Shown one piece after another: positions 44,401-57,124 of a stretch of DNA of 64,000 nt. This DNA comes from Phocoena phocoena. Lineage: Eukaryota; Chordata; Mammalia; Artiodactyla; Phocoenidae. Position 1 is the stretch's first letter, and the number at the start of each line of letters is the position of its first letter. Below the pieces are notes generated by a model that was not told the origin of the DNA, ran no database searches, and worked only from the letters and a program-made list of their open reading frames with translations. The position numbers were made by a program, and so were the translations under genes. The DNA is taken from the NCBI RefSeq assembly GCF_963924675.1, contig NC_089236.1:63883306-63947305 (forward strand). The letters are read 5' to 3'.

Positions 44401-45080
44401 TGCACAACGAAAATCATCAACAAAACAAAAAGACAACCTACCAATCGGAGGATATATTTGCAAATGATATATCCAATAAGAAGTTAATACCCAAAATATA
44501 TAAAGAAGTCATACAACAAAAGAACAACCTGATTAAAAATTGGCAGAGGATCTGAACAGACACTTTCCCAAAGAAGGCATACAGATGGCTAATAGGCACA
44601 TGAAAATATATTCAACATCACTAATTAGGGAAATGCAAATCAAAACTATAATGAGATATTACTTCATGCTCATTAGAACAGCTATCATCAAAAAGACAAG
44701 AAATTACAAGTGTTGGAGATGTGGAGAAAAAAGGAACACTCATACACTGTTGATGGAAATGTACATTATTGCAGCCACTATGGAAAGAAGTATGGAGGTT
44801 CCTCAAAATTTAAGAATAGAATTACCATACAATCCAGCTATTCCACTTCTGGGTATTTATCCAAAGAATCTGAAAACATTAATTCAAAATGATATATGCA
44901 GCCCTGTATTCATCACAGCATTATTTACAATAGTCAAGATATTGAACAACCTAAGTGCCCACTGATGGATGAATGGAAAAAGAAGATGTGGTATATAAGT
45001 TCAATGAAATACCACTTGGCCATTAAGATAAAATCTTGCTATTTACAACAATGTGGCTGGCCCTTGAAGGTATTATGCTA
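41410..45080 (+). pseudogene. L1 ORF2 relic (endonuclease and reverse transcriptase), decayed
   Basis: ORF2 encodes the endonuclease/reverse transcriptase that drives target-primed insertion. Remnants occur in order: endonuclease text (caggaaactcatctcagttc, QETHLSS-like; later ttctgaccacagtggtataa, the SDH region), the palm motif LFADDIILYTEN at 43443-43478 with both Asp codons intact (GATGAC at 43452-43457), [20 protein letters not shown] near 43880-43940, and a C-terminal part at 44540-44965 ([19 protein letters not shown]). The frame is broken in many places. Confidence 0.83.
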
Positions 45081-45385
45081 AGTAAAATAAGTCAGACAGA
45101 GAAAGACAAATGCCGTATGATTTTACTCATATGTGGAATATTAAATAAATAAATAAGCAAACAAACAAAACAAAAACAAACACATAGACACAGAACAGAT
45201 TGCTACCAGAAGGGAAGGGCAGAATGGGTAAAGGGGGTCAACTGTGTGGTAACAGACAGAAATTAAACTTTTGGTGATAAGCCCACTGTAGTGTGTACTG
45301 ATGTCAAAATAGGTTGTTCACTTGAAACTTAGATAATGTTATAAACCAATGTTACCTGAAATTAATTAATTAATTAATTTTAAAA

Positions 45386-46632
45386 AGCAGAGAAAGCATA
45401 AATGTCATGGAAGGAAAAAAATAAAATACAACTAGAAAACAGCTACAAAATAGAAGGTATTAGTCCAACTATATCAGTAATGACTTTAAATATTAATGTT
45501 CTAAATATACCAGTTAAAAGACAGAGACTGAGAGTGGTTTTAGTAGAGAAATTAAATCAATAATTAATGTTTCTTCCAAAACAGAAGACAACAAGGCCAG
45601 ATGGTCTCACTAGTGAATTCTACCAAATATTTAAGAAAGAAATGATACCAATCCCTGCAATCTATTCCAGAAAATAGCAGAGGGAATACATCCTAACATA
45701 TTCTGTGAAGCCAGGATAATACCAAAATAAGACAAAAGCATTACCAAGAAAGGAAACCTACAAATACCTCTTATGATCATAGTTGCAATCCTTAACAAAG
45801 TATCAATAAGGCAGATTCAACAATGTATGAAAAGAATTATATACTATGACTGAGTGAGATTTACTCTAGTTATACAAGTCTTGTTTAACAATCAGAAATC
45901 AACTAATGTAATTCATCATATCAACAAAGGATTAAAGATTATATGATCATATTAATCGATGCAGAAAAAGCATTTAACAAAATTCAGCACTCATCCAGGA
46001 CAAAAACTTTCAGCAAACTAGGAATAAAGAGAAATTTCCTCAACCTAACAAATAACTTCTACAAAAGCCCTACAGCTAATATTGTACTTAATGGTGAGTA
46101 ACTGGATGCTCTTCCCTAAGAACAGAAACAAGGCAAAAATCATTTCACCATTCCTATTCAATACTGTACTGGAAATTCTGACTAATGCAGTAAGACAAGA
46201 CAAGAAAAAAGTATACAGATTAGAAAGGAAGAAATAAAAGTGTTTCTTTGTAGTTTTCTTGACTGTCTATGTAGAAAATCCCCAGGAATCAACAAAAAAG
46301 TTTCTGGATCTAGTAAGTGATAGTAGCAAGTTTTGAGGATGCAAAGTTAATATACAAAAGTAAATTTGCTTTCCCAAATGCTACCAATGAACAATTAGAA
46401 GCTGAAATTTAAAAACAACACAACTTATATTAGCAACAGAAGATGAAATGCTTAGGTATAGATTTAACAAAATATATACAAGATTTAAATGAGGAAAACT
46501 ACAAAAATCAGATGAAAGAAATCAAAAATCTAAGTAAATGAAGAGATATTCCACGGGAATTCATGGGAACTCTGTATTTTTCTGCCCAGTTTTTCTCGAA
46601 TCCTGAAACTGCTCTAAAAATAAAGTCTAATA
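45386..46632 (+). mobile_element. old L1 fragment, ORF2 joined to 3'UTR, + strand
   Basis: ORF2 reverse-transcriptase text (agacaacaaggccagatggt; atgcagaaaaagcatttaac; aactaggaataaagagaaat) runs to about 46550. It then passes directly into an L1 3' end (gaaactgctctaaaaataaa, gtctaataaaatg). The ORF2 C-terminal part is missing. It is a separate copy from the element before it, since ORF2 starts again after that element's 3' end. Confidence 0.75.
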
Positions 46633-47039
46633 AAATGAAAAGTATTACTGTAAACAATAATGTTTCAAAAGAATAGAAAAAGACTGAAAGAAAATATCCC
46701 AAAATATGTGGCCTCTAGGTGGTATAACTGTTTTTACTTCTACACTATAGACTTTCCAAATAAAAGCATACATTACTTTCATAAGAGGAAAATAATACTC
46801 CTACTTTGAATCAGTAGCTTAATTCAGAAACTTTCAGTGATTAACAGTTTTGTTTTATGTAATATCCCCATACTTTTTACAATATGAAATGCAATCGATT
46901 TTAATTCACAAAAAAGTATTATATCCTTGTGAAATTTTATCAGAGTTTTAATCCTGTTATGTTAAAAAAAAACTGAACTTCAAAACAACACTTAAATCAT
47001 CATTCTTAATGATACAAAACAATGCTTACTTCACTCAGT
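46633..47039. other. unassigned AT-rich sequence
   Basis: The part at 46650-46790 (aaaatatcccaaaatatgtg; gtggtataactgtttttact) resembles a common old-L1 3' tail region but is not certain. The rest is unrecognised. Confidence 0.4.
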
Positions 47040-47645
47040 TTTTAGAGAGCAAAATCGAACTATGAAGTATCACCTCTCACATATCAGATTGGCGAATTTA
47101 AAATGACTACAAACTGGGTTGTCAAGACTTAGAAAAACTCACTCTCACATATCAATAGCGGAATACAAGATAATTCCCCTTTTGAGAAGAATTTGGCAAC
47201 TTCTAGCAATACTACAGATGAATGTTCCTTTTCATCCAGCAACCCCAATTCTAGAAATCTATCCCAAAGATACATTTTATAAATACAAAATGACATTGTG
47301 AAAAATTATTCATTGCAGCATTATCTGTAATGGGCAAAAATTGGAAATCTATCAAATGTTGATTAATAAAGAGCTGGTGAAATAAATTTTGGAAAATAAA
47401 AACAATGGAGTAATATATAGCCCCCACCTCACACACAGCTCTCAACAAAAAAAATGTGGAAGATTTCTCTATACTGATATGGAAGAACTTTCGGGATATA
47501 TTGTCAAGTAAATATAACAAGGTGCAGAAAAGTGGATATTGCATGCTATGTTTAGTAAGAAATGGAAGGAAAAAGAACAAATACATGCAATACACACATA
47601 CTTGTAAAAACAATCACTACCACCACAAAAATTCTAAAAGATAAT
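47040..47645 (+). mobile_element. old L1 3' end (L1ME-like), + strand
   Basis: 'ctatgaagtatcacctctca', 'gaatttggcaacttctagca', 'ccccaattctagaaatctat', 'gcagcattatctgtaatggg' and 'gatatattgtcaagtaaata' follow the 3' region of old L1 families. The open frame 47119-47301 includes a degenerate LLRRIWQLLAILQMN segment. Confidence 0.75.
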
Positions 47646-47794
47646 CCAGAAGTTAAAAATAATGGTTACATACAGTACATACTGTAGTAAGAAGAGTGTA
47701 GTGGTGACACAGATAAGACTTCTAAGTATGCCTTTCTTTATAGCTCTGGTTGGGAGACCATTTCAATGTTTTACATATTAAAATTTTAAATCCA

Positions 47795-48000
47795 GGGCTT
47801 CCCTGGTGGCGCAGTGGTTGGGAGTCCGCCTGCCGATGCAGGGGACGCGGGTTCGTGCCCCGGTCCGGGAGGATCCCACATGCTGCAGAGCGGCTGGGCC
47901 CGTGAGCCATGGCTGCTGGGCCTGTGCGTGCAGAGCCTGTGCTCCACGACGGGAGAGGCCACGGCAGTGAGAGGCCCGCATACCGCAAAAAATAAATAAA
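47795..48000 (+). mobile_element. CHR-type SINE (about 200-bp class), + strand
   Basis: The body runs from 'gggcttccctggtggcgcag' to 'gcataccgcaaaaaataaat'. A short target-site duplication (aaatcca at 47788-47794, repeated just after the tail at 47999-48005) is visible. Long ORFs on both strands here are SINE artefacts. Confidence 0.94.
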
Positions 48001-48005
48001 ATCCA

Positions 48006-49296
48006 GTCAAAAAGAACAAAAAAGCAAGACCTAAAATTGAAACCAAAATAAAACAAGCAAACCTAACTGTATAACAAATTAACAGCAAACCACCTCAGAG
48101 AAAAAAAGATATTTCAGTTGACAGTACTTGTCCATCCTTAATAGAATGTACCCTATGGTAATAAAGAACTAGAAGGAAAGTTTAAGCTGCATTAAACAAT
48201 TATTATTTGTAATATTGAAATTGCTGTTTTATGCTGGTTTATATATTTTCTAATTCAAAATATATAGTAAATTTAATCTTAATATAAATATGTAAGTAAT
48301 ATATTTTATTAAAAGTGTATTTATATTTTTATATTTACATACATAAGCAATATATTAGGATAAAGTAAATAAGTCATAATTTTGATATTATTCAAACCAG
48401 ATTTTCAACGTAGGACAAAATATATTCAAGAATAAAATCAGTGAAATTTAGTATATCTCTGACATGTTGAAATGGAAATAACAGTACTTTTTTTTTTTTT
48501 TCATTCACTGAAATGGCCTGGCAGTCATAAATTTCCCCAGGAAAGTGGCCCAAGATAGTGGGATAACTGAATGGAGGTAACAGGGAGAAGGACATAAGAA
48601 AGATATAAGGGGTTGCCTAATCTTTATAATCCTGTTTTTGACCAAGCCCAGGCACTTTCCTAAAGATCTTTGGAGCCTCCTTAGGCCTCCCCTTAGTCCA
48701 GAATTGGGGATACATCAGGGCCTCTCCACCAGTGGTGAGTATACCTATTCTATTTCTCCTTTTCTTCCAGATGTGCAAAGTTCCGGGGGCAAATTTTATT
48801 TCAGTCATAAGCCCATAAATATATGGAGGTTCACAGAGAAAATCTAATCATAAGTAGAGAACAGTGTGACAATGGCACACTCCAATCGGCCTCTAAAGAT
48901 CTGTGAGAACTCTACTGACCCTCTAGAAGTTTCTATGTGTTTATTTGTAAAATAAAGGGGATGAAAGGTGACCTCCAAGTTTCCTTTTAATAAAAGAAGG
49001 ATATTTGAGGGTTCAGTAGGACTTACTTTACATAGCAGGAAATCTGTTATTGTATCAATCAACTGAGACACTATGCTTTGGGGAGGGTGTGGAAAAAAAC
49101 ACTACTTTTTTTGCCCCAAAAGCACTCATTTTACAATAAGGAAGGAAATAGCATTTTCTTAGCATAAAAACACGCATCCTCACTTCCTTGAAAAAAAAAC
49201 TAAGAATTGGCTGTCAATGCACAAAATCAACGTAAAAACAGTTTCTCTCGTCAATTGGATTCTGACAAACAGCCTTTTTTTCCTTCAGTGCATTTA
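48006..49296. other. unique sequence; AT-rich first part
   Basis: No dispersed repeat or gene was recognised. 48200-48400 is extremely AT-rich. The opposing ORFs at 48617-48847 have no family features. Confidence 0.5.
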
Positions 49297-49310
49297 AAAG
49301 TACATTAAGG

Positions 49311-49630
49311 GGACTTCCCTGGTGGTGCAGTGGTTAAGAATCCACCTGCCAATGCAGGGAACATGGGTTTCAGCCCTGGTCCGGGAAGATCCCACATGCC
49401 ACGGAGCAACTAAGCCCGTGCACCACAACTACTGAGCCTGTGCTCTAGAGCCCGCGAGCCACAACTACTGAGCCCACGTGCCTAGAACCTGTGCTTCGCA
49501 ACAAGAAAAGCCACTACTGTGAGAAGCCGGCACACCGGAAAGAAGAATAGCCCCCACTTGTCACAACTAGAGAAAGCCCGCGTGCAGCAAGGAAGACCCA
49601 ATGCAGCCAAATAAATAAATACATTTTTTT
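49311..49630 (+). mobile_element. CHR-type SINE, long (about 320-bp) class, + strand
   Basis: The head is 'ggacttccctggtggtgcag'. The long body has repeated 'gccacaactactgagcc' text and the tail is 'aaataaataaatac'. A perfect 14-bp target-site duplication (aaagtacattaagg at 49297-49310 and 49631-49644) bounds it. Confidence 0.95.
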
Positions 49631-49644
49631 AAAGTACATTAAGG

Positions 49645-51085
49645 AAGTATATCTGTCCCAGAAAATAACTTAAAGCAAATAACTTTTTTGAAGGTATAAA
49701 ATGGAGACAAAAGAAAGGAGGCCTTGTGTAGATGGTACATTTCAGCCCTGCCTCCTTCTCCCAACAATTGAGTTGCGATTTGGTTTTGCTGGAACAGTTT
49801 GCCTGCTCTCTTTTTTGACTACCTCAAAAGAGTCATTTCTACACTAAAACACTGTGACCAAAACAACCACCCAGAGAATAAGACTTTCTTTTAAGTCTCA
49901 GGTCCTAATAGAAAGAAGAGGAATAATAGCAATGCAAAAATCTAACTTGTACATGAGAGCATAATTTGAAGGCAGCAAAGTCTTTTTCTCAGAAAGGACA
50001 GACAGGTTGTCACACCATTACTTTATGCAGCAGAAAACAGCATTGACTGCCAAGAAAAACTGACCGTCCTTTCCTAAATCTTGAAAAGTATTTGATTTCT
50101 GAAGATTGGTTTGGTGTACAAATCAATTAACTCACTCGCTTCAATCAGCCATTCTTAGTGACACAATGATCACTGCTCCAGCCTTTTCCAAACCAGCCTG
50201 ATAATGCCCATTAATCTACTTGTGACAGCTATCATTTGGAGTGTGAAAGGGCAGTAGGTGTCCTGGTTTTGAAAACAGAAATAGCAAAGATAATAAATTC
50301 CCTGTAGAAATGAACAATTCAGTGCAAGTTTGTTCAAAGCTCAATAACCTACATCGTAAGGGGAAAAAAAAAAATTGAACCCACTTGAAGATACACGGAA
50401 TTTTGATGCTAGAACTGGATGCTGGTTGGAAAGTTAGATGTTCCTGAGAAAAACAGAAAGACTTGGCCTTTGTTTTACATTACTTGAAACATGAGTGTTC
50501 TTGGTCTGTTTGTAAGGTTCAGGGCCAACCTAGGTAGGGAAGTACTCATTTCTGTAGAGGAAATGAACTTTATTTCATGATCAAAAATAAAGTGTTTCAT
50601 TACGGATTCATTCAGGATCAGGTGTAAGGCAAGGGTCCTTGAGGAAGATTGTGGCCCAAAAGTCAGATCTCAGCTCCCTTAATGGGAGAACCAAATCCAG
50701 GTCCAGGTAGGCACAAGGTGGCCAGATTAGTGGCAAAGGTGACTCTTGGGTCAAGTCAGGCAGGCTAGACGCAGTGACAAATGGATGCCATTAATCCGAA
50801 GCTCAATCCCAGAAACGTTGGGCATCTGGTTAGGAAAGATAGACAGCTGATGGCAGGAAAAGTGGAAGGGAGAAGGGGGTGTCAGAGGGAAAAAGGGACA
50901 TCCAGTCTGGCAAGAGGAGTTACAAGTGGGAAGCGAGAGGGGTCAGTACACAGGTAAGTGAAGACATCTTGGGTTGTACTTCAGTGCCCAGGACTCTGCT
51001 CAGGAAGTATCAGGGCTTAGTGCAGCGTCCTGAATACATCAGTCAGGCAGCAAACAAATCAGAGGTTTCCATCTCTAAGTCAGCC
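49645..51085. other. repeat-poor unique sequence
   Basis: No gene or dispersed repeat was recognised. A compact block at 50080-50270 looks like a candidate conserved element (see findings). Confidence 0.5.
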
Positions 51086-51089
51086 ATTT

Positions 51090-51270
51090 ATCTCCTCTGC
51101 AGATTTAGGATGAATTTCTAAACCTCTCTAAGTCTCTTTTATACATCTGCTAGATGGAGAATAATCCTCCATGCCTCGTATGTTGTTGTGAAGATGAAAT
51201 GAAGTAATGATTTTAAAGAACTTCACCTGATCCCTGCTGCATGGTGGTCATTCCCGCTAATGCTAGCTGT
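51090..51270 (+). repeat. MIR SINE fragment, + strand
   Basis: 'gaatttctaaacctctctaa', 'gtctcttttatacatctgct' and 'gttgttgtgaagatgaaatg' followed by 'ttcacctgatccctgctgca' correspond to the distal MIR region, diverged. Confidence 0.65.
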
Positions 51271-54200
51271 ATCACCTGAGATCTTTAGTTAGCCCCTAAG
51301 AATTTAGGTCTAATTGTCTGTAAATGAAATTTGGGGAGCAAACAAGTCAGGAGCTTGGTTTTCAGGGTCTCAGAGGATAAAAAGGAGGAAGAAAGAGATA
51401 GCAGTGGAACCTCGTCTGTAATAACTGCCTCAGTACACATCACTCGACCACTATGACAGTCGGGCTGATGGCCACATATACAGGTCAGGAAGGGATCATC
51501 AGAGCAGGTCCCCACCTTTGAGGAGCTGGGGTGGTTAGTCCTCTTCAACTTCACCAGGTGTCAGTGACAGGTTTTGAGCACTGTGCCCGACCCCACTCTG
51601 TTCAGTAATCCCTATAGTTTTGTTATTTTTCATAGCACAATGATTTTTAGACCACATACATATCATTATAGCAGAACCAACTGTTCTATGAATCCTAGGT
51701 AATATTTATATTCATTTTTACTGATTTCATTTTATAGATATTTGAAATCTCAAAAGAAAAAAAAAAAAACCCAGCAGGAAGGAAGCAAGTAGACCAGCAG
51801 CTGGTTCTGATTCCAGATGAGGAAACACCCCTTCAGCCGAAGAAGCCAAGATCTGGGCCCTGGACCCTAGTCCTACTTCAGCGAAAGCAGCTTTGCAAAT
51901 AGCTTGCTTTACACGTTGGACAATGCAAAAAATAGTTTTTTTAAATCCCAGATCTATTAAAGTTCCCCATTTGCAGCTGTGAGCAGTGAAGCAAGATGTG
52001 CTCAAGGTAATATATCAGAAGCTTTTGTCTTGATCAGCCTGAGAAGCTCTGGTACCAGTCAGAGGATGCAGGGAGGTGAGGTCGGGGGAGGGGAATTGAA
52101 CTGGGATGGAGCAATTAAGAGTGAGTAGCATGGATTTGGGATTCTGCAATCACTCAGGCAAAAGCTTTAATCATCTTGAGTTTCCGTCTTCTCACATTAA
52201 ATGAGAATACAAATACCTTCCTCGGAATAGGTACCTTCAGCCTATTTGGTAACTGAAGGAATAGAACCATTTTAAGAATTGAAAGAGACAGATACGTCAC
52301 GAATTCATTGACATGTAGGGCCTGGCACATAGATTTTCAATAAATAAAGTGTGTGTGTATCTGCCAGTGTGAGCATGTATACACATTGTTTGTACTTCCA
52401 CCACAAATAACTATGTAACATACCAGCATCCAGGGCCTCCTGCAAGCCCTGAGGCTGCCGCTGGAAATAGGGAGCCTTAGGTATCAAGATAGAAAGGCGA
52501 TGAGGGTGGCATCGGTTCAGATGCAATCCATTCCATTTTGACACACTAAGAGGTCTTTGCATCAACTTACTCCCCACATGCAGTGAGAATAAGAGTCAAG
52601 GGTCTTGTACTCATTTTCCCAACAACCAGCTTACAAGGACCCACCCATGCCGTACAACGAAATTTCTAGCCAACAGTTAACGTACATGGTACAGGGCAAG
52701 GCCACATAAATATGAACGATGAAGGGAAAAGAGCTCCAGAAACAGTTCTCATAGTCATTGGACCTTCACTGGTATCATTCCGTTTTATTCAAAATGGTTT
52801 CCCATGCTAGCTGGACATCATATTTTACATGTCAGCAATCAACGTGAGGTCAGTAGTGTGTATGTTTTGAGAGACCAATAATCGAGAGCACCTTAACCAT
52901 CAACTGAAAAGTCTGAAAGTTACCTTCCTTTTGAGAACTGGTGGTTTCTCATTTATTTCTTACTCAGCCAAGAGAATGACGGCAACACGAGAACCATGAT
53001 CAGTCTCTTTCAAAGCAGTCTCTACACTGGGTCAGGGTCTACTGCGGAAAATGCTCATGTCTGCTTCGGTCTGATTAGCTGTACTCAGAAAGTCCAGGAG
53101 AGGAATGAAAAATGTATCCTGTGGCTACAGGATAATTGCTTTTATTTCAACCCACGGCAGAGGGAAAGTGCCTGACAAATAATGTAACACATACGCATCA
53201 AAAGAGGATAATTCAATTCTGATAAAAGGATGGGTCCACAGGAAATGAAGATAAACCCTGCAGTGTCCACAGATCTAAAGGATGAGAGAATTCCAATGGA
53301 AGGGGTGTGAATTCATCTTTAAAACGGGAATTCATCTTTAAGATATCTAAAAAGTCATGGCTTTGTAGGATGAAACAGGACCGTGGAGGCCACCTTTCTT
53401 TTATTCTCATCGTAAATCGACATTTTCCGGCTGCTCTACAGCAAGCAGTCTGAGATTTGAATTCAGCCCTAAAGGCCAAGTGTTTAAGCTGCCCCAGCAT
53501 TCGTTTATTTCACCGTGATTTAGAAACTCACAGAGGGGAAGCCACTTCCCTTGATTCAAGTGAAAAACAAAAACAAGGGATAAAGGGGGTCCCCAAATCT
53601 AATGGCCTGTCAAAGTAACTGAACCATAACCCCTTGAAAGGCTCGGCAACTGAGCAAGTTGCTGTCTGCCTCCCTTCTTAGGGGCTGTGCTCACACAACA
53701 CCTTCCAAGGAAAGAGGCAACAAGAGGAGTGCCATCTTTAAGAAGATTCCATCTGTTTTGTGATTGTTTTAATAAGACCCAGTGTAACTCAGGGAGGGCC
53801 TCAAGAATGGACAGATTTCAAATCTGTGTGCTGTAGTAGAAAGTTCTTCAAACTACAGCTTATTGTTATCTGTGTTTAAAAACTGCTATAAGAAAGCTCC
53901 AATTAGGTAGTATTCCATTATTCTCCAAACCGTTACAGTCCATCAGAAATAGATGTTCCTACAGTTCATTGTTTTTTCTCACCCAGGTATCTGACGGTGA
54001 TTTGAACAGAAACAGCCAGACCATTTTTCTTCTCAGGAGGAACAGATTACAGAAAGGGCATCAAAGAGAACAATTCTGAAAGCGGCCAACTATCAACTGA
54101 GTTAGACATTTGCAGTAAGACTGGAAGTTGTTTTCCAGTGCTGTTTATGGTTTCTGACTTAACAACACAGAGCACTGGGAGTGAACATCCAATATCAACC

Positions 54201-54429
54201 ACAACAATTTCAAAACAGAGCTAGGAAACAATAGCACAAACATCTGGTGAATTCTTTTTCAGTCACTTAAATCTCCAAAAGCTCAAGGTCATAGATTTTT
54301 TAATTCTTGTAAGACATAGCAAAGCATTAAATTAAAATTATTATCTAGGATGGTACTGAAATGCCCAATTTTTATTTCATAATGGACCACCATTTAAAAA
54401 TTATTTTTCATATCTTTTCTATTTTAAAG
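51271..54429. other. repeat-poor unique sequence (about 3.1 kb)
   Basis: Only a doubtful MIR trace (52130-52340) was seen. No ORF has recognisable homology. A 14-bp direct repeat (gaattcatctttaa) sits at 53309 and 53328. Confidence 0.5.
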
Positions 54430-54570
54430 GTTGAAGAGCATAAAACTTAGGAATCTGAGTTCTGTTCTGTCCTGGCTTTGATTCAGTTAGCTGTGTGACT
54501 GAGCTAGGTCATTACAAAGGAGATGGATTAGATCATTTCTGAAGTCCCTTCTGGTTCGAAAGTTTTTCTC
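54430..54570 (+). repeat. MIR/MIR3 fragment, + strand
   Basis: 'gagttctgttctgtcctggc', 'tagctgtgtgactgagctag' and 'gatcatttctgaagtccctt' plus 'ctggttcgaa' follow the MIR3 consensus. Confidence 0.75.
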
Positions 54571-54689
54571 AAAGTATTTGCAGTGTTCTCATGGAAATTG
54601 TTGGCACTTCAGTGGTGACTCTTTACCCAGGGAGCAAATGCTATATTGGGGATACTGCATATTCCAAAATCAATAAAAAAAAAGGAAAC

Positions 54690-54860
54690 TGTTAAGCTTT
54701 ACTATACGTCTGCTGTTTTGCATATATTATATCTTTTAATCCTAACAACGAGCCTGTAGGATACTTATGCCTGTAGAAATGCCAGTCAGTAACTGCCAAA
54801 GCCAGGAATTAAATTTAAGCTTGAATAGCTCCAAAGTCCACATACTTTCTTCAACACTGC
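54690..54860 (-). repeat. MIR fragment with internal deletion, minus strand
   Basis: The reverse-complement MIR start (gcatatattatatcttttaa; tcctaacaacgagcctgtag) continues, after loss of the central 'ttacagatgaggaaac' part, to 'taactgccaaagccaggaat' and 'tccaaagtccacatactttc'. Confidence 0.7.
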
Positions 54861-54944
54861 TCCCCTTATACATTAACATTCTCTTGGAAATGTAAACACA
54901 CCAGGTTTTATTTTATAGCGACGTCAACAATGGCACAATGGCAT

Positions 54945-55075
54945 TTCTCTTAGACTCCAAGCTCCTTGAAGGCCATAGTGTATGTCATTCATTGCATCAG
55001 CAGGGCTAATGATGATATGTCACACATTGAATATTTGCAATAAATGCTAGATAAACAAATGAATTAATTGCCTTA
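54945..55075 (+). repeat. L2 LINE 3' end, + strand
   Basis: 'gactccaagctccttgaagg', 'ccatagtgtatgtcattcat' and 'caataaatgctagataaaca' match the L2 3' end (…agctccttgagggcag… …caataaatgtttg…). Confidence 0.75.
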
Positions 55076-56739
55076 TAGGTGATAAATGAATGACTGAAAT
55101 TTTTATCTAAATATGAGTTAGTTCTGCAGATATATTTGACTTGTCTGAAAAAAATACAAATTCTTTAACCTTTATATGAATTTTTTTCAAAATGTGTTTC
55201 TTATTCCAGGAAAAAATTTTATAACATTTAAAAGGAAAAAAACCCAAGAGTACATTCCAATATTGAAAAGGCATAATTGTAATGTATTAGAATATGAACG
55301 TCCAAATTCAGCGTACCAGAAGTTGCAGCTGTAACTAAAATAAAATATATACAGTCTTGATAGGTTCAAATGATTCATAACTATAATTTGCTAACATCCA
55401 AGAAGTATTGCTTTTTTAGGAAATCCTCAAAATAACTGAATATTCCATCCAAATTTATCTATCTACATGAACTGAGAGTTTGAGAAATACAAATCAGTAC
55501 TTTGCTATAAGCATTTAAAAACTCCAGTTTTTCTACACTAATATCTCTTTCATCTTTTCTATCTTGAATGAGACATCCTTTAAGTTGAGTTAGAAGAGAG
55601 ATTGCCAATCTCAGTTTTATAATTTAAGTTTATCACTATTTGTATAAAAGGGAGTTATAACATCATGTAAACAAAAATTTAACCCACCTTTGTAAAAAAT
55701 GTTTCCAAATTATCAGTCTTTGAGCCATTTTATTATTGTGTTACAAACCAAACCACCTTTTATAGGAGCACTGTTGCCACTAAAATGAGTTTGGCACCAT
55801 GGCAGAGTTCTTCACATTCTAAATCCATTTTACAAAATACACAGCTCATTTTCTACTGTCTTTATTTACCTGACTCAAAGTTCTGATTACCCTCAAGGCA
55901 TTGATCCTGTACAAGTGAAAACTAGATTATGGTTTTGCCCCAGATTTCTAATGGATACTATGGAACTAAAAGGACATCTGGGAAAAGAGCATATTGAACA
56001 CACTGGCAGCCCCTCCACACACAAACACATATCCCTCAGCAAGGAGATATCTTTAAAGACGTAAGCATACAAAGACAAATAAAAAGGGATAGAAGGTGAT
56101 AGCCACACAATTTTGCCAACTGTAAAACAGAACAAGCAATAATGAATCAGCAGACCCAAAGAAGTTGAAACTCAAGCAAGCACTGAAAAGAACCAAGAAG
56201 CAACCCAATTTGCAATGCACACAAAGTACTGATCTAACCAAAATCATGATACAACAGAGTTGGAAGGACAGGACATGGGAAATGTGTGTGTGGTTGAGCT
56301 GAATCATCTTCCATGGTAAGATATGAACACTTAATGCTTAAAGTTGAAAAAGCAAAGAGTAGAGATAAAAGCATATTATTTAAAGATATGGAGAGAATAG
56401 TAAAGCTAATAGGTTTTTTAATAGCTGAAAACATTGGTTACCTCTGAGGAACAGGAAAGTTGGAGTGAGAGCAGGGTGATGCTATTTTTCACCTGAAGAC
56501 TTGCAGAGTGCATGTAGATATGTGCATTTGTAACTCTGATAAAAACAAACGAAACTCAACAAAAGAAACAAATAACAGTAATTCTTTTGCTGTAATGACA
56601 AATAATAATGATAAATCATTCTAAGGCCCACATACACATGGAGTTCTCTAAAGAGCTTTTTTTCCCCATAATCACATTTATCAAAATACAGCATTAGACT
56701 GAACACTCTCACGAGTTAAGACAGCTAAATACTTCCTTT
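55076..56739. other. mostly unassigned AT-rich sequence
   Basis: Nothing was firmly recognised. 56400-56560 (gaaaacattggttacctctg…) may be an old L1-like tail. Minus-strand open frames at 55893-56712 are rich in Phe/Leu/Ser from AT-rich composition and show no domains. Confidence 0.4.
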
Positions 56740-56744
56740 CCCAC

Positions 56745-56870
56745 TAATAGTGCATGGCCTTGGGCTAGTAACTTAACCACTTAGGAATCCATTTTCCACC
56801 TATCTAAAACCGATACAGTCTTTAGTTAATGTCTTAAGACTTTTTCTGGAACATAGACTTTGTTACAAAA
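56745..56870 (+). repeat. MIR fragment, + strand
   Basis: 'gcatggccttgggctagtaa', 'cttaaccacttaggaatcca' and 'ttttccacctatctaaaacc' are MIR core text. Confidence 0.7.
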
Positions 56871-57124
56871 TAATACTGTATTCAACCTTTGAATTGCTTG
56901 AAGAATAGGTTTCATTGCTTATATTAAGAATGACCTATGTCTTTTTCTTCCCCCTGTGCCTCTCCTGTCCCTTTGCCCTCACCTTCTCAATTCAGTATTA
57001 CTACTGATTGTTGCTCCTACCAAATGAGCCAGTTGAGATGGGAGTGCATACCAATATCGACATTGTATTGGAAGATGATACCAATACATGGTGTATCTAA
57101 ATAAATCACCAAGAAATACACTGT

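Larger units (their letters stand above)
38500..45385 (+). mobile_element. nearly full-length old L1 (L1M-type), + strand
   Basis: Three parts follow one another in normal order: an old-type 5'UTR (about 38500-39680), an ORF1 relic (about 39690-40975) interrupted by a CHR SINE, and an ORF2 relic (about 41410-45080), then a 3'UTR ending 'taatgttataaaccaatgtt' and (AATT)n at 45361-45380. The total is about 6.9 kb including the SINE. Numerous stops and indels make it inactive. The 5' limit is approximate. Confidence 0.82.

Noticed and set aside
48727..48740. Second CTCF-like site (ccaccagtggtgag)
   Set aside because: The core lacks the GGGGGC/GGTGGC part of the CTCF motif; only CCACCAG matches.
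52130..52340. Possible MIR copy
   Set aside because: Only scattered landmarks match and the diagnostic core is missing, so it is mentioned as a doubtful trace rather than listed.
55893..56712. Cluster of minus-strand ORFs rich in Phe, Leu, Cys and Ser resembling membrane proteins
   Set aside because: The hydrophobic composition follows from A-rich + strand DNA; the frames overlap one another and contain no family motif.
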